DNA of 64,000 nt from NCBI RefSeq assembly GCF_039545135.1, contig NZ_BAABRU010000006.1, positions 124,001 through 188,000 on the forward strand. The letters run 5' to 3'. Under the pieces are notes generated by a model that worked only from the letters and a program-made list of their open reading frames with translations, did no database searches and was not told the DNA's origin. The position numbers were made by a program, and so were the translations under genes. Below, in pieces: positions 42,440 through 49,816 of this stretch; within the stretch, counting starts at the first letter, position 1, and every line of letters starts with the position of its first letter. This DNA is from Herpetosiphon gulosus (GTDB lineage: Bacteria > Chloroflexota > Chloroflexia > Chloroflexales > Herpetosiphonaceae).

Positions 42440-44122
42440 CTACTCACGAAACTGGCTGTCATTCCATTCGGCAAAGAGTTCTTGCAGGCGCAAACGTTGA
42501 TATTTGCCCGTTGCAGTAACCGGAATTTCCGTGCCAAACACCACAACTTTTGGGCATTTAGCAAAGGGCATCTGGGTACGGCAATGCGCCAAAATTGCTT
42601 GCGCCTCAAGTTGTGCACCATCTTCGGGCACAATATACGCGCCCACTTCCTCGCCATACCAATTATTAGGGAAGGCAATTGCTAAAGCAGTCCGCACCCC
42701 AGGCACGGCTAACAGCACTTCCTCAATCTCAAATGGGCTATATTTTACCCCACCACGATTGATCAGTTCTTTGAGGCGGCCTGTGATAAACAAAAACTGA
42801 CGACCTTGGGCATCCCATTGATAAAAGCCCTCGTCGCCTGAGCGAAACCAGCCATATTTAAAGGCTTCAGCGTTGGCATCAGGCCGATTGAAATAGCTCA
42901 TCATCACATTATGGCCGCGAATCACAATCTCGCCGCGCTCGCCTTCGGATAAGGCATGGCCTTGGGGATCATGCACCGCCATTTCATTTGGCCAAATCGC
43001 CACCCCAATGCTCGGATAGCCAAAATCTTCCATCCAATGGCGATATTCGGCATCGCTCAGGTTGGTTGGCAAGAAGCATGAATAGCATGTGGTTTCGGAA
43101 AGCCCATAGCCGTGGAGCACCCGCACCCCAAATTGATCATAAAAGCGCTTGGCTAAAGCTACAGGCAACGTACCAGCACCACAAATTAAATAGCGTAGGT
43201 GGCTGCGTTCAAATTGGCTGTGTTCTGGTTTGCCTTCGCATAAATATTGCAAAATTGTTGGCACAACCGAAACAATCTGTACCCGCTCGTTGGCGATGCG
43301 CTGCCAAAATGTGCCTGCACTAAACGTCCGATTCAGCACCACCGAAGCCTGGGCCAACAATGGGGTAACCAAGGTCACCACAATCCCATTCACGTGGTGA
43401 ATTGGCAAAATTGCCATCAAACGGCTGGTTGAATCAATCCCATGCCAGCGCATAATCCCAGTGCAATCGGCCAGTAAATTATAATGGCTCAATTGAACGC
43501 CTTTGGGAGCGCCAGTTGTGCCCGAGGTATAGACCAACAAGGCTTCATCATCAAGGCTTGGTGCTTGACTTGGCTCAAATGTTGCTGGTTGGGCAGCCAA
43601 GGCTTGTTCAAAATCAGCATCCAAGGCCACCACATGCTCAACACCTGCGGCATGGCTGCAAATAAGCTTGGCCCGTTCGAGATATTCAGTTCGTGCCAAA
43701 ACCACCCGAACCGCAGCATTATCCAAAATAAAGCCAATCCGCTGATCGTCCTCGCCGACATTTTGCGGCGCAATTGTCGCCCCAATCAACCAACAAGCCG
43801 CATAAATTGCCACCGTGTCGGGGTGATTATAGGCCAACGTGGCAACCCGCTCGCCATGCTGCACCCCATAAACTGTCGTGAGCAAATTGGCAATTCGGGC
43901 CGCTCGCTCAAACAAATCGGCATAGCTCCAACGAATTTCCTCGCCAGCATGATCATTAAAATAGGCCAAATACTCGCGTTGGGCTTCACTCGCCGCCCGA
44001 GCTTGCAACAGCTCAGCCAATGAAGACCATGGCGTTTGCACCGTCGTGGCGGGAATTCCAGTGTAGGTATGGGCAGCATTCAACAACTGCATTGTCGTTG
44101 GATCAAGCTCAGGGTGCGTCAT
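42440..44122 (-). CDS. AMP-dependent acyl-CoA synthetase/ligase
   Basis: 560 residues; ATG 44122 with AAGGAG ten bases upstream. Adenylate-forming motifs: '[20 protein letters not shown]' (A3 P-loop, residues ~205-224), '[11 protein letters not shown]' (A5), '[17 protein letters not shown]' (A7) and '[20 protein letters not shown]' (A8 hinge), with 'VTATGKYQR' giving the C-terminal catalytic Lys. It probably activates a carboxylic acid to an acyl-AMP then acyl-CoA; chain-length and substrate cannot be told. Divergent from the 44245 gene; 122 bases separate their starts. Confidence 0.88.
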   Translation of the reverse strand: MTHPELDPTTMQLLNAAHTYTGIPATTVQTPWSSLAELLQARAASEAQREYLAYFNDHAGEEIRWSYADLFERAARIANLLTTVYGVQHGERVATLAYNHPDTVAIYAACWLIGATIAPQNVGEDDQRIGFILDNAAVRVVLARTEYLERAKLICSHAAGVEHVVALDADFEQALAAQPATFEPSQAPSLDDEALLVYTSGTTGAPKGVQLSHYNLLADCTGIMRWHGIDSTSRLMAILPIHHVNGIVVTLVTPLLAQASVVLNRTFSAGTFWQRIANERVQIVSVVPTILQYLCEGKPEHSQFERSHLRYLICGAGTLPVALAKRFYDQFGVRVLHGYGLSETTCYSCFLPTNLSDAEYRHWMEDFGYPSIGVAIWPNEMAVHDPQGHALSEGERGEIVIRGHNVMMSYFNRPDANAEAFKYGWFRSGDEGFYQWDAQGRQFLFITGRLKELINRGGVKYSPFEIEEVLLAVPGVRTALAIAFPNNWYGEEVGAYIVPEDGAQLEAQAILAHCRTQMPFAKCPKVVVFGTEIPVTATGKYQRLRLQELFAEWNDSQFRE

Positions 44123-44244
44123 TGCACAAATACTCCTTAACGGATAGCACACAGCGAACAGCCGCACCATTATATACGATGCTGTAGCGAAGAATTAAGT
44201 TAAAATAGCGAGTCACAGATTCATACAAGCAAGGAAAGTGAGTG

Positions 44245-44784
44245 ATGACAGAGCAACAACCAATGGCCGCCGCGCCAATCAAATATCGTGAAGATGGCGA
44301 GGTCGATTGGGCCAATATGTGGGAAACATTCTGCGATTTAGCACTTGAGGGTGGGCCATCTCATCGTGGGGTCGATGCAAGCATCCCAATCCAAATTAAT
44401 GCCAATCCCCAGCATCCCAACTATCTGCAGGTCTATGCTGAACTATGTCGTGGCATTTACGAAGTCAGCGGTTTGAGCGCCCATATTAGTGAAAATCCCG
44501 AGTGGCTGGCAATCGAATGTTCGATTGTTGGTCAGGCTCAATGGCTAGCTGGGGCAATTAACCAAGAGCATGTTGCGGCACAAGCCACTGACCAGCAACT
44601 GCTTGTGCCAATTCACCAAGATTTTAGCCTCAAAAGCGAAATCAAAAGCGTAATTACCGTCGTTGCCAAAACTACTCACTACTGGACTGAGCACCTGCCA
44701 CAGTCGGTCAAACAAAGTTTTGCAATTCAAGCTCAATTGAGTAAAGCAGGCCAAAAAATTAAACGGCTGTTCAAGCGCAGCTAA
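44245..44784 (+). CDS. Conserved-looking hypothetical protein
   Basis: 179 residues, ATG 44245 with AAGGAAAG upstream (an overlapping GTG is one codon earlier). Acidic, soluble, no signal or membrane segment. 'DGEVDWANMWETFCDLALEG' and 'GGPSHRGVDAS' near the N-terminus, 'YAELCRGIYEVSGL' in the middle and 'KSEIKSVITVVAKTTHYWTE' near residue 140 look like conserved blocks of a family I have seen in other soil bacteria but cannot name. The C-terminus is Lys/Arg-rich. It may share a transcript with the Tat-exported protein 82 bases downstream. Function unknown. Confidence 0.7.
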   Translation: MTEQQPMAAAPIKYREDGEVDWANMWETFCDLALEGGPSHRGVDASIPIQINANPQHPNYLQVYAELCRGIYEVSGLSAHISENPEWLAIECSIVGQAQWLAGAINQEHVAAQATDQQLLVPIHQDFSLKSEIKSVITVVAKTTHYWTEHLPQSVKQSFAIQAQLSKAGQKIKRLFKRS

Positions 44785-44865
44785 ATCAATTGCTTGAAGG
44801 AAAGCTCAGCAATCCCCATTGCGTCTTAATGACATCGAAGAGTTATTTTCGTTCGGAGGATTTCA

Positions 44866-45984
44866 ATGGGGATTCACGATTCGTTTGATGATATTGGCAA
44901 CCAAGCAAGTTCACGACGCTCATTTTTGCGCAATAGCGGGTTGGCAGCCTTAGCAACCGCTGGGGCATTGAGTGCTTTCGATCAAGCGGCAGCCGCTAGC
45001 ACGAAGCCAGTCCAGAGCGCAAGCATTGCAGCGGCCACAGGCGAGATTCCAGCCAGTGCCCAATTTGCCCGTCGAGCATTTCGCTCGTTGACCTTGCTAG
45101 CAATGAGTGCCGTCAGCAGCGACACGCGGTTTGCCCAAAAAGTTTATGGCTTGGCCTTAGCCGATTTAGAAATTAACCTTGCTGGTTTGCAAAACGCCAG
45201 CGATAACGTTACCAGCCTGAGTTACACTCCCAACCCCGACGACGACTACGAACCACGCCCTTGGTGGTGGCCACGACCATGGTGGCGACTCAAAGAACAA
45301 TTATTCACGCCGATTGAGCGGATTCCTGCTGGTGGTTTGGTAGTGCTCGATCTCCATCGCAGCCTTGATGCCTTCAATATGGCCTTTCAATATGGTGACC
45401 AAACCTTGCAAGCCGAAAATTTGCGTTTAGCTCGCGGCGAATTACGCAGCCACTTGGTAACCTTGAAAGGCTCAAGTAGCTTTGCTGCATGGGAGCCAGG
45501 CGATGATATTTGCCCACCTTGGTGGCCATGGCCGTTCCCCCCAATCCGCAAACCAGGTATTCCAACACCACAACCATTGCTCGAACTTGGCACATTAACC
45601 AAAGGCTTGATCAACTATGGTTTAGGCCAATCCATGCACAATGCGGCACTTGGTCGCGCCCGCAGCAAAGCAATTATTGTGCAAATTCAAGGCAGCGCTC
45701 GCAAAATGGCTGGCTACGGTGGCAGTTTGGTTGGCTGGGAAGATGGCGATGATATTTGCCCACGCTGGCCGTTCCCATGGCCAGGCCCATGGTCGCTTGG
45801 CCAAGTGCTTGATCAATACAGCGCCAGTCCTTCGCCACAACCCTGGCGCGTCGTGGCTAGCGAAGTTTTGCGGGCCAGCACCATTTTTGCCATCGCCAGC
45901 AATCTCGGCGATCGTGGGATCGCCCAGGGCTTACGTGATATAGCAATCGTGCAAATTCAAGATCAAGTTGCCAAATTAGGCTAA
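44866..45984 (+). CDS. Tat-exported Trp/Pro-rich protein of unknown function
   Basis: 372 residues, ATG 44866 preceded by GGAGG. The twin-arginine signal 'SRRSFLRNSGLAALATAGAL' lies at residues ~16-36. The mature part is helical, with three Trp/Pro-rich insertions: 'EPRPWWWPRPWWRLKEQ' (~residue 128), 'GDDICPPWWPWPFPPIRKPG' (~residue 213) and 'GDDICPRWPFPWPGPW' (~residue 295). The latter two share GDDICP and follow similar W-E-x-G lead-ins, with one Cys each. Tat export implies folding, possibly with a cofactor, before secretion. No family recognised. Unusual composition makes it a good candidate for a novel exported protein. Confidence 0.75.
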   Translation: MGIHDSFDDIGNQASSRRSFLRNSGLAALATAGALSAFDQAAAASTKPVQSASIAAATGEIPASAQFARRAFRSLTLLAMSAVSSDTRFAQKVYGLALADLEINLAGLQNASDNVTSLSYTPNPDDDYEPRPWWWPRPWWRLKEQLFTPIERIPAGGLVVLDLHRSLDAFNMAFQYGDQTLQAENLRLARGELRSHLVTLKGSSSFAAWEPGDDICPPWWPWPFPPIRKPGIPTPQPLLELGTLTKGLINYGLGQSMHNAALGRARSKAIIVQIQGSARKMAGYGGSLVGWEDGDDICPRWPFPWPGPWSLGQVLDQYSASPSPQPWRVVASEVLRASTIFAIASNLGDRGIAQGLRDIAIVQIQDQVAKLG

Positions 45985-45995
45985 TTGTTGCGCCA

Positions 45996-46033
45996 TTGCA
46001 GCCGAGCTACGCAACCCGTTTGCTCGGCTGCAA
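45996..46033. terminator. Bidirectional terminator-like hairpin
   Basis: A perfect 12-bp stem (TTGCAGCCGAGC / GCTCGGCTGCAA, 14-base loop) lies between convergent genes. It overlaps the last codons and stop of the 46007-46555 gene. No T run on either side, so termination may be weak or Rho-assisted. Confidence 0.55.
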
Positions 46034-46555
46034 CCGATTAAGTGGCCAAATCTCAAGTTCATCCAACTCGCGTAACAGCCGTTGGGTTGGCACAAACCGC
46101 CCGATTGCCTGAATCGAGGCTGGTTGCTCGGGCAATTGTTGAATAACTTCATGGGCAGTTAAATATTGGCTCTGTTGAGCGAACCATGGCCGCAGCTGAG
46201 CCACAGGCAAAACATAGACTTTGCTGGTAGCCGCCACATAGCTATACCAATATTCAGCCGCTGTGATGCTCAAACGGCTGGCGGGGTCGGGGTCGGCTTG
46301 CCATGTTGGGATAAAAAGCTGTTGATCGTTGCCAATTTCATCGTAATAGAAGGCAATTCGGATGCTGCGCTTGGAACAAGGCGGCATGCGCACTTTCCAG
46401 ACAATATTGACTGCTAATTGTTGATACAACGGCACATGGGCAACATCATTAACTTCAAGCGTATCGCTAAAGCTCCGTAAATGCTTCATCAGTAACCGCT
46501 TAACTTCACGGCTTTGTTGATCGCGTAGCGAGGGAATTTGCAGAATTGTTGCCAT
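46007..46555 (-). CDS. Hypothetical protein
   Basis: 182 residues, ATG 46555 with GAGG 10 bases upstream. Soluble, mixed alpha/beta. 'RDQQSREVKRLLMKHL' forms an N-terminal helix, 'AVNIVWKVRMPPCSKRSIRI' and 'RIAFYYDEIGNDQQLFIP' central strands, 'AEYWYSYVAATSKVYVLPVA' further strands. No recognised domain. The base composition matches the neighbours. It is convergent with the Tat-exported protein gene, ending inside the shared terminator-like hairpin. No operon partner. Function unknown. Confidence 0.7.
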   Translation of the reverse strand: MATILQIPSLRDQQSREVKRLLMKHLRSFSDTLEVNDVAHVPLYQQLAVNIVWKVRMPPCSKRSIRIAFYYDEIGNDQQLFIPTWQADPDPASRLSITAAEYWYSYVAATSKVYVLPVAQLRPWFAQQSQYLTAHEVIQQLPEQPASIQAIGRFVPTQRLLRELDELEIWPLNRLQPSKRVA

Positions 46556-46646
46556 TAGAATGCCTCATTTCGTAGTTGCTTCAGTAACCCATTTTGACTA
46601 TACCAGAACAAAATTTCTATGTCAAGCACATATGTTCAGTTAATAT

Positions 46647-46680
46647 AAAAAAAGGCCAATTGCAGCAAGCAACTGACCTT
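46647..46680 (-). terminator. Rho-independent terminator of the PPOX-fold gene
   Basis: On the minus strand a 12-bp stem with two G-T wobbles (AAGGTCAGTTGC / GCAATTGGCCTT, 5-base loop) is followed by TTTTT, 24 bases after the stop codon. Confidence 0.8.
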
Positions 46681-46703
46681 AATTTGGTGTCAACGATTAA
46701 TAT

Positions 46704-47201
46704 TTAAAGCTTAACCTTGCCATGCTCCCCAATTTCGGGGCGTTCGCCCGTGACCAACGCCGACAAAAAACCCGCCACTTGGACAAAGGTACTGTTAGGC
46801 GTATCCCAATATTCGACAATTTGCGGCTCAACCTTGATCAAAACAATATTGGGGTCGTTTTCATCTTTAAACCAAGCTTTGGCCAGCGGAGTCCAAAGTT
46901 CTTTGATTTTGGCGCGATCATCAACGATTTGGGCTGTACCGCTCAGCGAAACATAGCGCGAATCATCAACATCAACAAAAGCCACATTCACTTGCTTAGT
47001 TTGGCTTAACTCAGCAATTTTGCCACTATCACGCCCGGTCATAAACCACAAATCGCCATCAAATTCTTTTTGTTGCACTACCATTGGGCGGCTATGCAAC
47101 GAATTATCACTAGCAACTGTGGTTAACATCGCCAACTTAAAGCCTTTCAATTGCTCAGCTACTTTGCTAATATTTTGTTGAATGCTTGTTTGATCTTGCA
47201 T
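46704..47201 (-). CDS. Pyridoxamine 5'-phosphate oxidase-fold (general stress 26-like) protein
   Basis: 165 residues, ATG 47201 with GGAGGA upstream. Split-barrel FMN-binding fold of the GSP26 group: 'KLAMLTTVASDNSLHSRPMV' (residues ~24-43), 'DLWFMTGRDSGKIAEL', 'NVAFVDVDDSRYVSLSGTA', and 'LIKVEPQIVEYWDTPNS' near the C-terminus. The 'HSRPM' segment binds the flavin phosphate in relatives. Likely an FMN-dependent oxidoreductase or flavin carrier involved in stress response. Single-gene unit with its own terminator. Confidence 0.88.
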   Translation of the reverse strand: MQDQTSIQQNISKVAEQLKGFKLAMLTTVASDNSLHSRPMVVQQKEFDGDLWFMTGRDSGKIAELSQTKQVNVAFVDVDDSRYVSLSGTAQIVDDRAKIKELWTPLAKAWFKDENDPNIVLIKVEPQIVEYWDTPNSTFVQVAGFLSALVTGERPEIGEHGKVKL

Positions 47202-47323
47202 TGTAGTATCCTCCAAAACACATTTTCCACTGCATAATCAAGGCAAGAGCTATGCCAAGAACCATGCCAAATTCGTGGTATGATCAAATTGTAATTTCAG
47301 CATATCTTCCTGAGGAGGCTTCT

Positions 47324-48256
47324 GTGGAATATCGACGGCTAGGCAAAGCAGGCATGCGGGTAAGTGCGGTATCGCTCGGCGCATGGTTGACCTACGGCGG
47401 CAGTGTCGAAGGCGATCAAGCAGCCCAATGTTTGCGGGCAGCAATCGACAATGGCATCAATTTTATCGATGTTGCCGATGCATATGCCTACGGCGAAGCT
47501 GAAAAAGTGGTTGGCGGCGTGATCCGCGATTACAAACGCTCGGATTTGGTGCTTTCTTCCAAGCTCTATTGGCCTATGAGCAACAATGTGAACGATCAAG
47601 GGCTAAGTCGCAAGCACATTATGGAATCAATTGATAAAAGCTTGCGCCATTTTGGTACCGATTATTTGGATATTTATTTCTGCCATCGCTTCGATGCCAA
47701 CACACCACTCGAAGAAACGGTTCGCGCAATGAGCGATTTGGTGCAGGCTGGCAAAATTCTCTATTGGGGAACCAGCGTCTGGGAAGCTGAGCAAATTGAG
47801 CAAGCGGTCAACATTGCCAAACAATATAACGGCTATTTGCCCCAAGTTGAACAACCCCGCTACAACATGCTCGATCGCCATATCGAGCCAGCGATCATCC
47901 CAACTTGCGAGCAACATGGCCTTGGATTGACGGTTTGGAGTCCTTTAGCCCAAGGCTTGTTAACTGGCAAATACAATACGGGCTTGCCAGAGGGCAGTCG
48001 CGGAGCCACCACCAAATGGCTTGATCGCGAACTCAATGAAACCAACTTGAATAAAGTGCGCCAATTAACTACGATTGCTGGCGATCTTGGCCTAACCACC
48101 AGCCAATTGGCCTTGGCTTGGGTGCTGCGCTTGCCTCAAATCAGCTCAGTGATTACTGGCGCAACCAAGCCTGAACACGTACTCGATAATATCAAAGCTG
48201 GCGAAGTTCAATTAAGTGCTGATGTTCAAGCCCAAATTGAAGCAATTCTGGCCTAA
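47324..48256 (+). CDS. Aldo/keto reductase (Kv-beta-like)
   Basis: 310 residues. GTG 47324 is chosen because GAGGAGG ends 6 bases before it and 'VEYRRLGKAGMRVS' then matches the family N-terminus (upstream in-frame ATGs have no ribosome site). (beta/alpha)8 barrel with 'NFIDVADAYAYGEAEKVVGG' giving catalytic Asp and Tyr, 'LVLSSKLYW' giving catalytic Lys, 'YFCHRFD' with His, and the C-terminal NADPH site 'ITGATKPEHVLDNIKA'. NADPH-dependent reduction of aldehydes or ketones; substrate unknown. Confidence 0.92.
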   Translation: MEYRRLGKAGMRVSAVSLGAWLTYGGSVEGDQAAQCLRAAIDNGINFIDVADAYAYGEAEKVVGGVIRDYKRSDLVLSSKLYWPMSNNVNDQGLSRKHIMESIDKSLRHFGTDYLDIYFCHRFDANTPLEETVRAMSDLVQAGKILYWGTSVWEAEQIEQAVNIAKQYNGYLPQVEQPRYNMLDRHIEPAIIPTCEQHGLGLTVWSPLAQGLLTGKYNTGLPEGSRGATTKWLDRELNETNLNKVRQLTTIAGDLGLTTSQLALAWVLRLPQISSVITGATKPEHVLDNIKAGEVQLSADVQAQIEAILA

Positions 48257-48264
48257 AATAGCAA

Positions 48265-48294
48265 TGCCCCACCAACCAGCTAGTTGGTGGGGCA
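48265..48294. terminator. Terminator-like hairpin between convergent genes
   Basis: TGCCCCACCAAC and GTTGGTGGGGCA form a perfect 12-bp stem with a 6-base loop, 8 bases after the aldo/keto reductase stop. No T run follows on the plus strand. Confidence 0.7.
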
Positions 48295-48309
48295 ACTTCA
48301 AAGGCTTAA

Positions 48310-48777
48310 TTATTTCATAGTCCATTCGCCGCTGCCACCAGTAACCGATGCGGCCACGGCCAAAGCTGCGCCAGTAAAATTACCAAGGTAATCGTTGCCA
48401 CGCCAGAACTGAATCGTCACAGCGCCAGCAACCCCAGAAACCACCGTTACTTGGAAGCTGCAATCGCCAACCAGTTGATTGGCGGGTACGCCGATATAGG
48501 CACCAGCACTGGTTCCGCCACCAAGCCCAATCCCCCACATCGTGCCATAAAAATGGGTCTTTTGACCATTATCAAAGGTCAAATCACAGGTGCAGGTGCC
48601 ATAAATAAAGGCGGTTGCAAAGGTTGCCGAGCCAGTTGCGGTTGTGGTTGAGCTTGCAGCTAATTTTTCTGGGGCGTTTTTATTCACGTCAGGAAATGAT
48701 TGTTTGAGTGATTCAATAGTTGCATCATATTGAGCTTTTGCAATCGAAGCATAATCAATTTGTTGTTGGGTGGTCAT
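48310..48777 (-). CDS. Small beta-rich protein, possibly VapA/VapB-like
   Basis: 155 residues. ATG 48777 ('MTTQQQIDYA') is chosen for AAAGGA 6 bases upstream. N-terminal helix (~1-40), then an all-beta, Gly/Thr-rich domain: 'FIYGTCTCDLTFDNGQKTHF', 'GTMWGIGLGGGTSAGAYIGV', 'CSFQVTVVSGVAGAVTIQFW' and 'YLGNFTGAALAVAAS', ending 'GGSGEWTMK'. This strand-and-glycine pattern resembles, from memory, the eight-stranded virulence-associated VapA/B domain of Rhodococcus equi. No signal peptide is visible, unlike Vap proteins, so the export route is unclear. Moderately uncertain call. Confidence 0.5.
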   Translation of the reverse strand: MTTQQQIDYASIAKAQYDATIESLKQSFPDVNKNAPEKLAASSTTTATGSATFATAFIYGTCTCDLTFDNGQKTHFYGTMWGIGLGGGTSAGAYIGVPANQLVGDCSFQVTVVSGVAGAVTIQFWRGNDYLGNFTGAALAVAASVTGGSGEWTMK

Positions 48778-48961
48778 GATCATTCCTTTACTACACAAAT
48801 TCTGATGTCGTTTGAATCGATTCATGATTAAAACGTTGGATCAAGCACAATCCTGAATACTAAACAAGTATTTTTTATAAATCAATTACTATAACCAATC
48901 ATAAAACTATAAATTTAACGTATTTAAAAATCATTAAGGTGTGATTTTTAAATTTAAACGC

Positions 48962-48998
48962 AAAAAAACCAGCCATGACCAAACGGCCATGACTGGTT
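48962..48998 (-). terminator. Rho-independent terminator of the lectin gene
   Basis: On the minus strand AACCAGTCATGGCC / GGTCATGGCTGGTT forms a stem of 13-14 pairs (one G-T wobble) with a GTTT loop, followed by a run of T, 12 bases after the lectin stop. Confidence 0.85.
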
Positions 48999-49010
48999 GA
49001 AGATTAATCG

Positions 49011-49412
49011 TTACTGGATCTTACCGCGAAAACCAATTGGTCCTTCGCCTGCATAGACCATCGTGCCATTGAGGGTTTGACCACCATCACGTGAATCAAC
49101 ATCAAGATTGACTGGATTTTGATTATCGCGAGTTCCAATAATCCAATGACCGCCTGGATGCCATGGAGCGCTATCGCCGCCCCATTGATTTTCGACAGCA
49201 TAGTTGTTGGCACTGGTACGGGTTGCGCGGAATCCGATTGGGCCTTCATTGATGTAGGTCATCGTGCCAGTAAATGTTTGGCCATTATCAGCGGAGGAAA
49301 TATTGATTGCCACAACATTTTGGTTATTACGCGCACCTAACACCCATGTACCGCCTGGATGCCATGGAGCACTATCGCCGCCCCATTGATTTTCAACCCA
49401 ATACACGCTCAT
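49011..49412 (-). CDS. OAA-family high-mannose lectin
   Basis: 133 residues, ATG 49412 with AGGAGGA upstream. Two tandem ~66-residue repeats; 'VENQWGGDSAPWHPGG' occurs identically in each, as do 'GQT-x-x-G-T-M' and 'EGPIGFR'. This is the pattern and length of Oscillatoria agardhii agglutinin and its bacterial homologues (including Myxococcus hemagglutinin and a Pseudomonas homologue). OAA forms a ten-stranded beta-barrel with two sites for alpha-mannose pentasaccharide of Man-8/9. No signal peptide. An intracellular or lysis-released agglutinin is the usual state. Mannose specificity is known for the family, not shown here. Confidence 0.93.
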   Translation of the reverse strand: MSVYWVENQWGGDSAPWHPGGTWVLGARNNQNVVAINISSADNGQTFTGTMTYINEGPIGFRATRTSANNYAVENQWGGDSAPWHPGGHWIIGTRDNQNPVNLDVDSRDGGQTLNGTMVYAGEGPIGFRGKIQ

Positions 49413-49816
49413 CGGTTGTCCTCCTAACTAAACCGTTGTACCAAAGAACTCAGCCACAGGCCAAAGCAAAGAAGCTCAGGCATTGATGGGAGCTTTGATT
49501 GAACGTGATATTACATTGGCTCGTTGCTGGTTCTGCATGTTAAACGTTACACAATCAGCAATCCTGAACAGATTTTGATATATGATTAACTCATTGCCGC
49601 GATCGCTGTTGCAATTGATTGAGCGTGCGCAAACACCTTATGCATCGAGCATTACCTACATAGCAACGATAAGCTCTAAGCTGAAAATTTGTTTATTGCA
49701 TGAGCCGCTAGGCACTGCTATACTGCTAGAGTGTCCTCTTAACTCGAAACTCACCACACACTTAAGCAAGCCTAAAATTCTGTCAGCGATTGTGCCAAAA
49801 CCGCGAGGATCGCGCA
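49413..49816. other. 404-base gap, no gene recognised
   Basis: Between the lectin start and the histidine kinase start. It is AT-rich, with no clear repeat of families A-C, no tRNA-like fold and no convincing coding frame with a ribosome site. Probably holds the promoters of both divergent genes. Confidence 0.5.
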
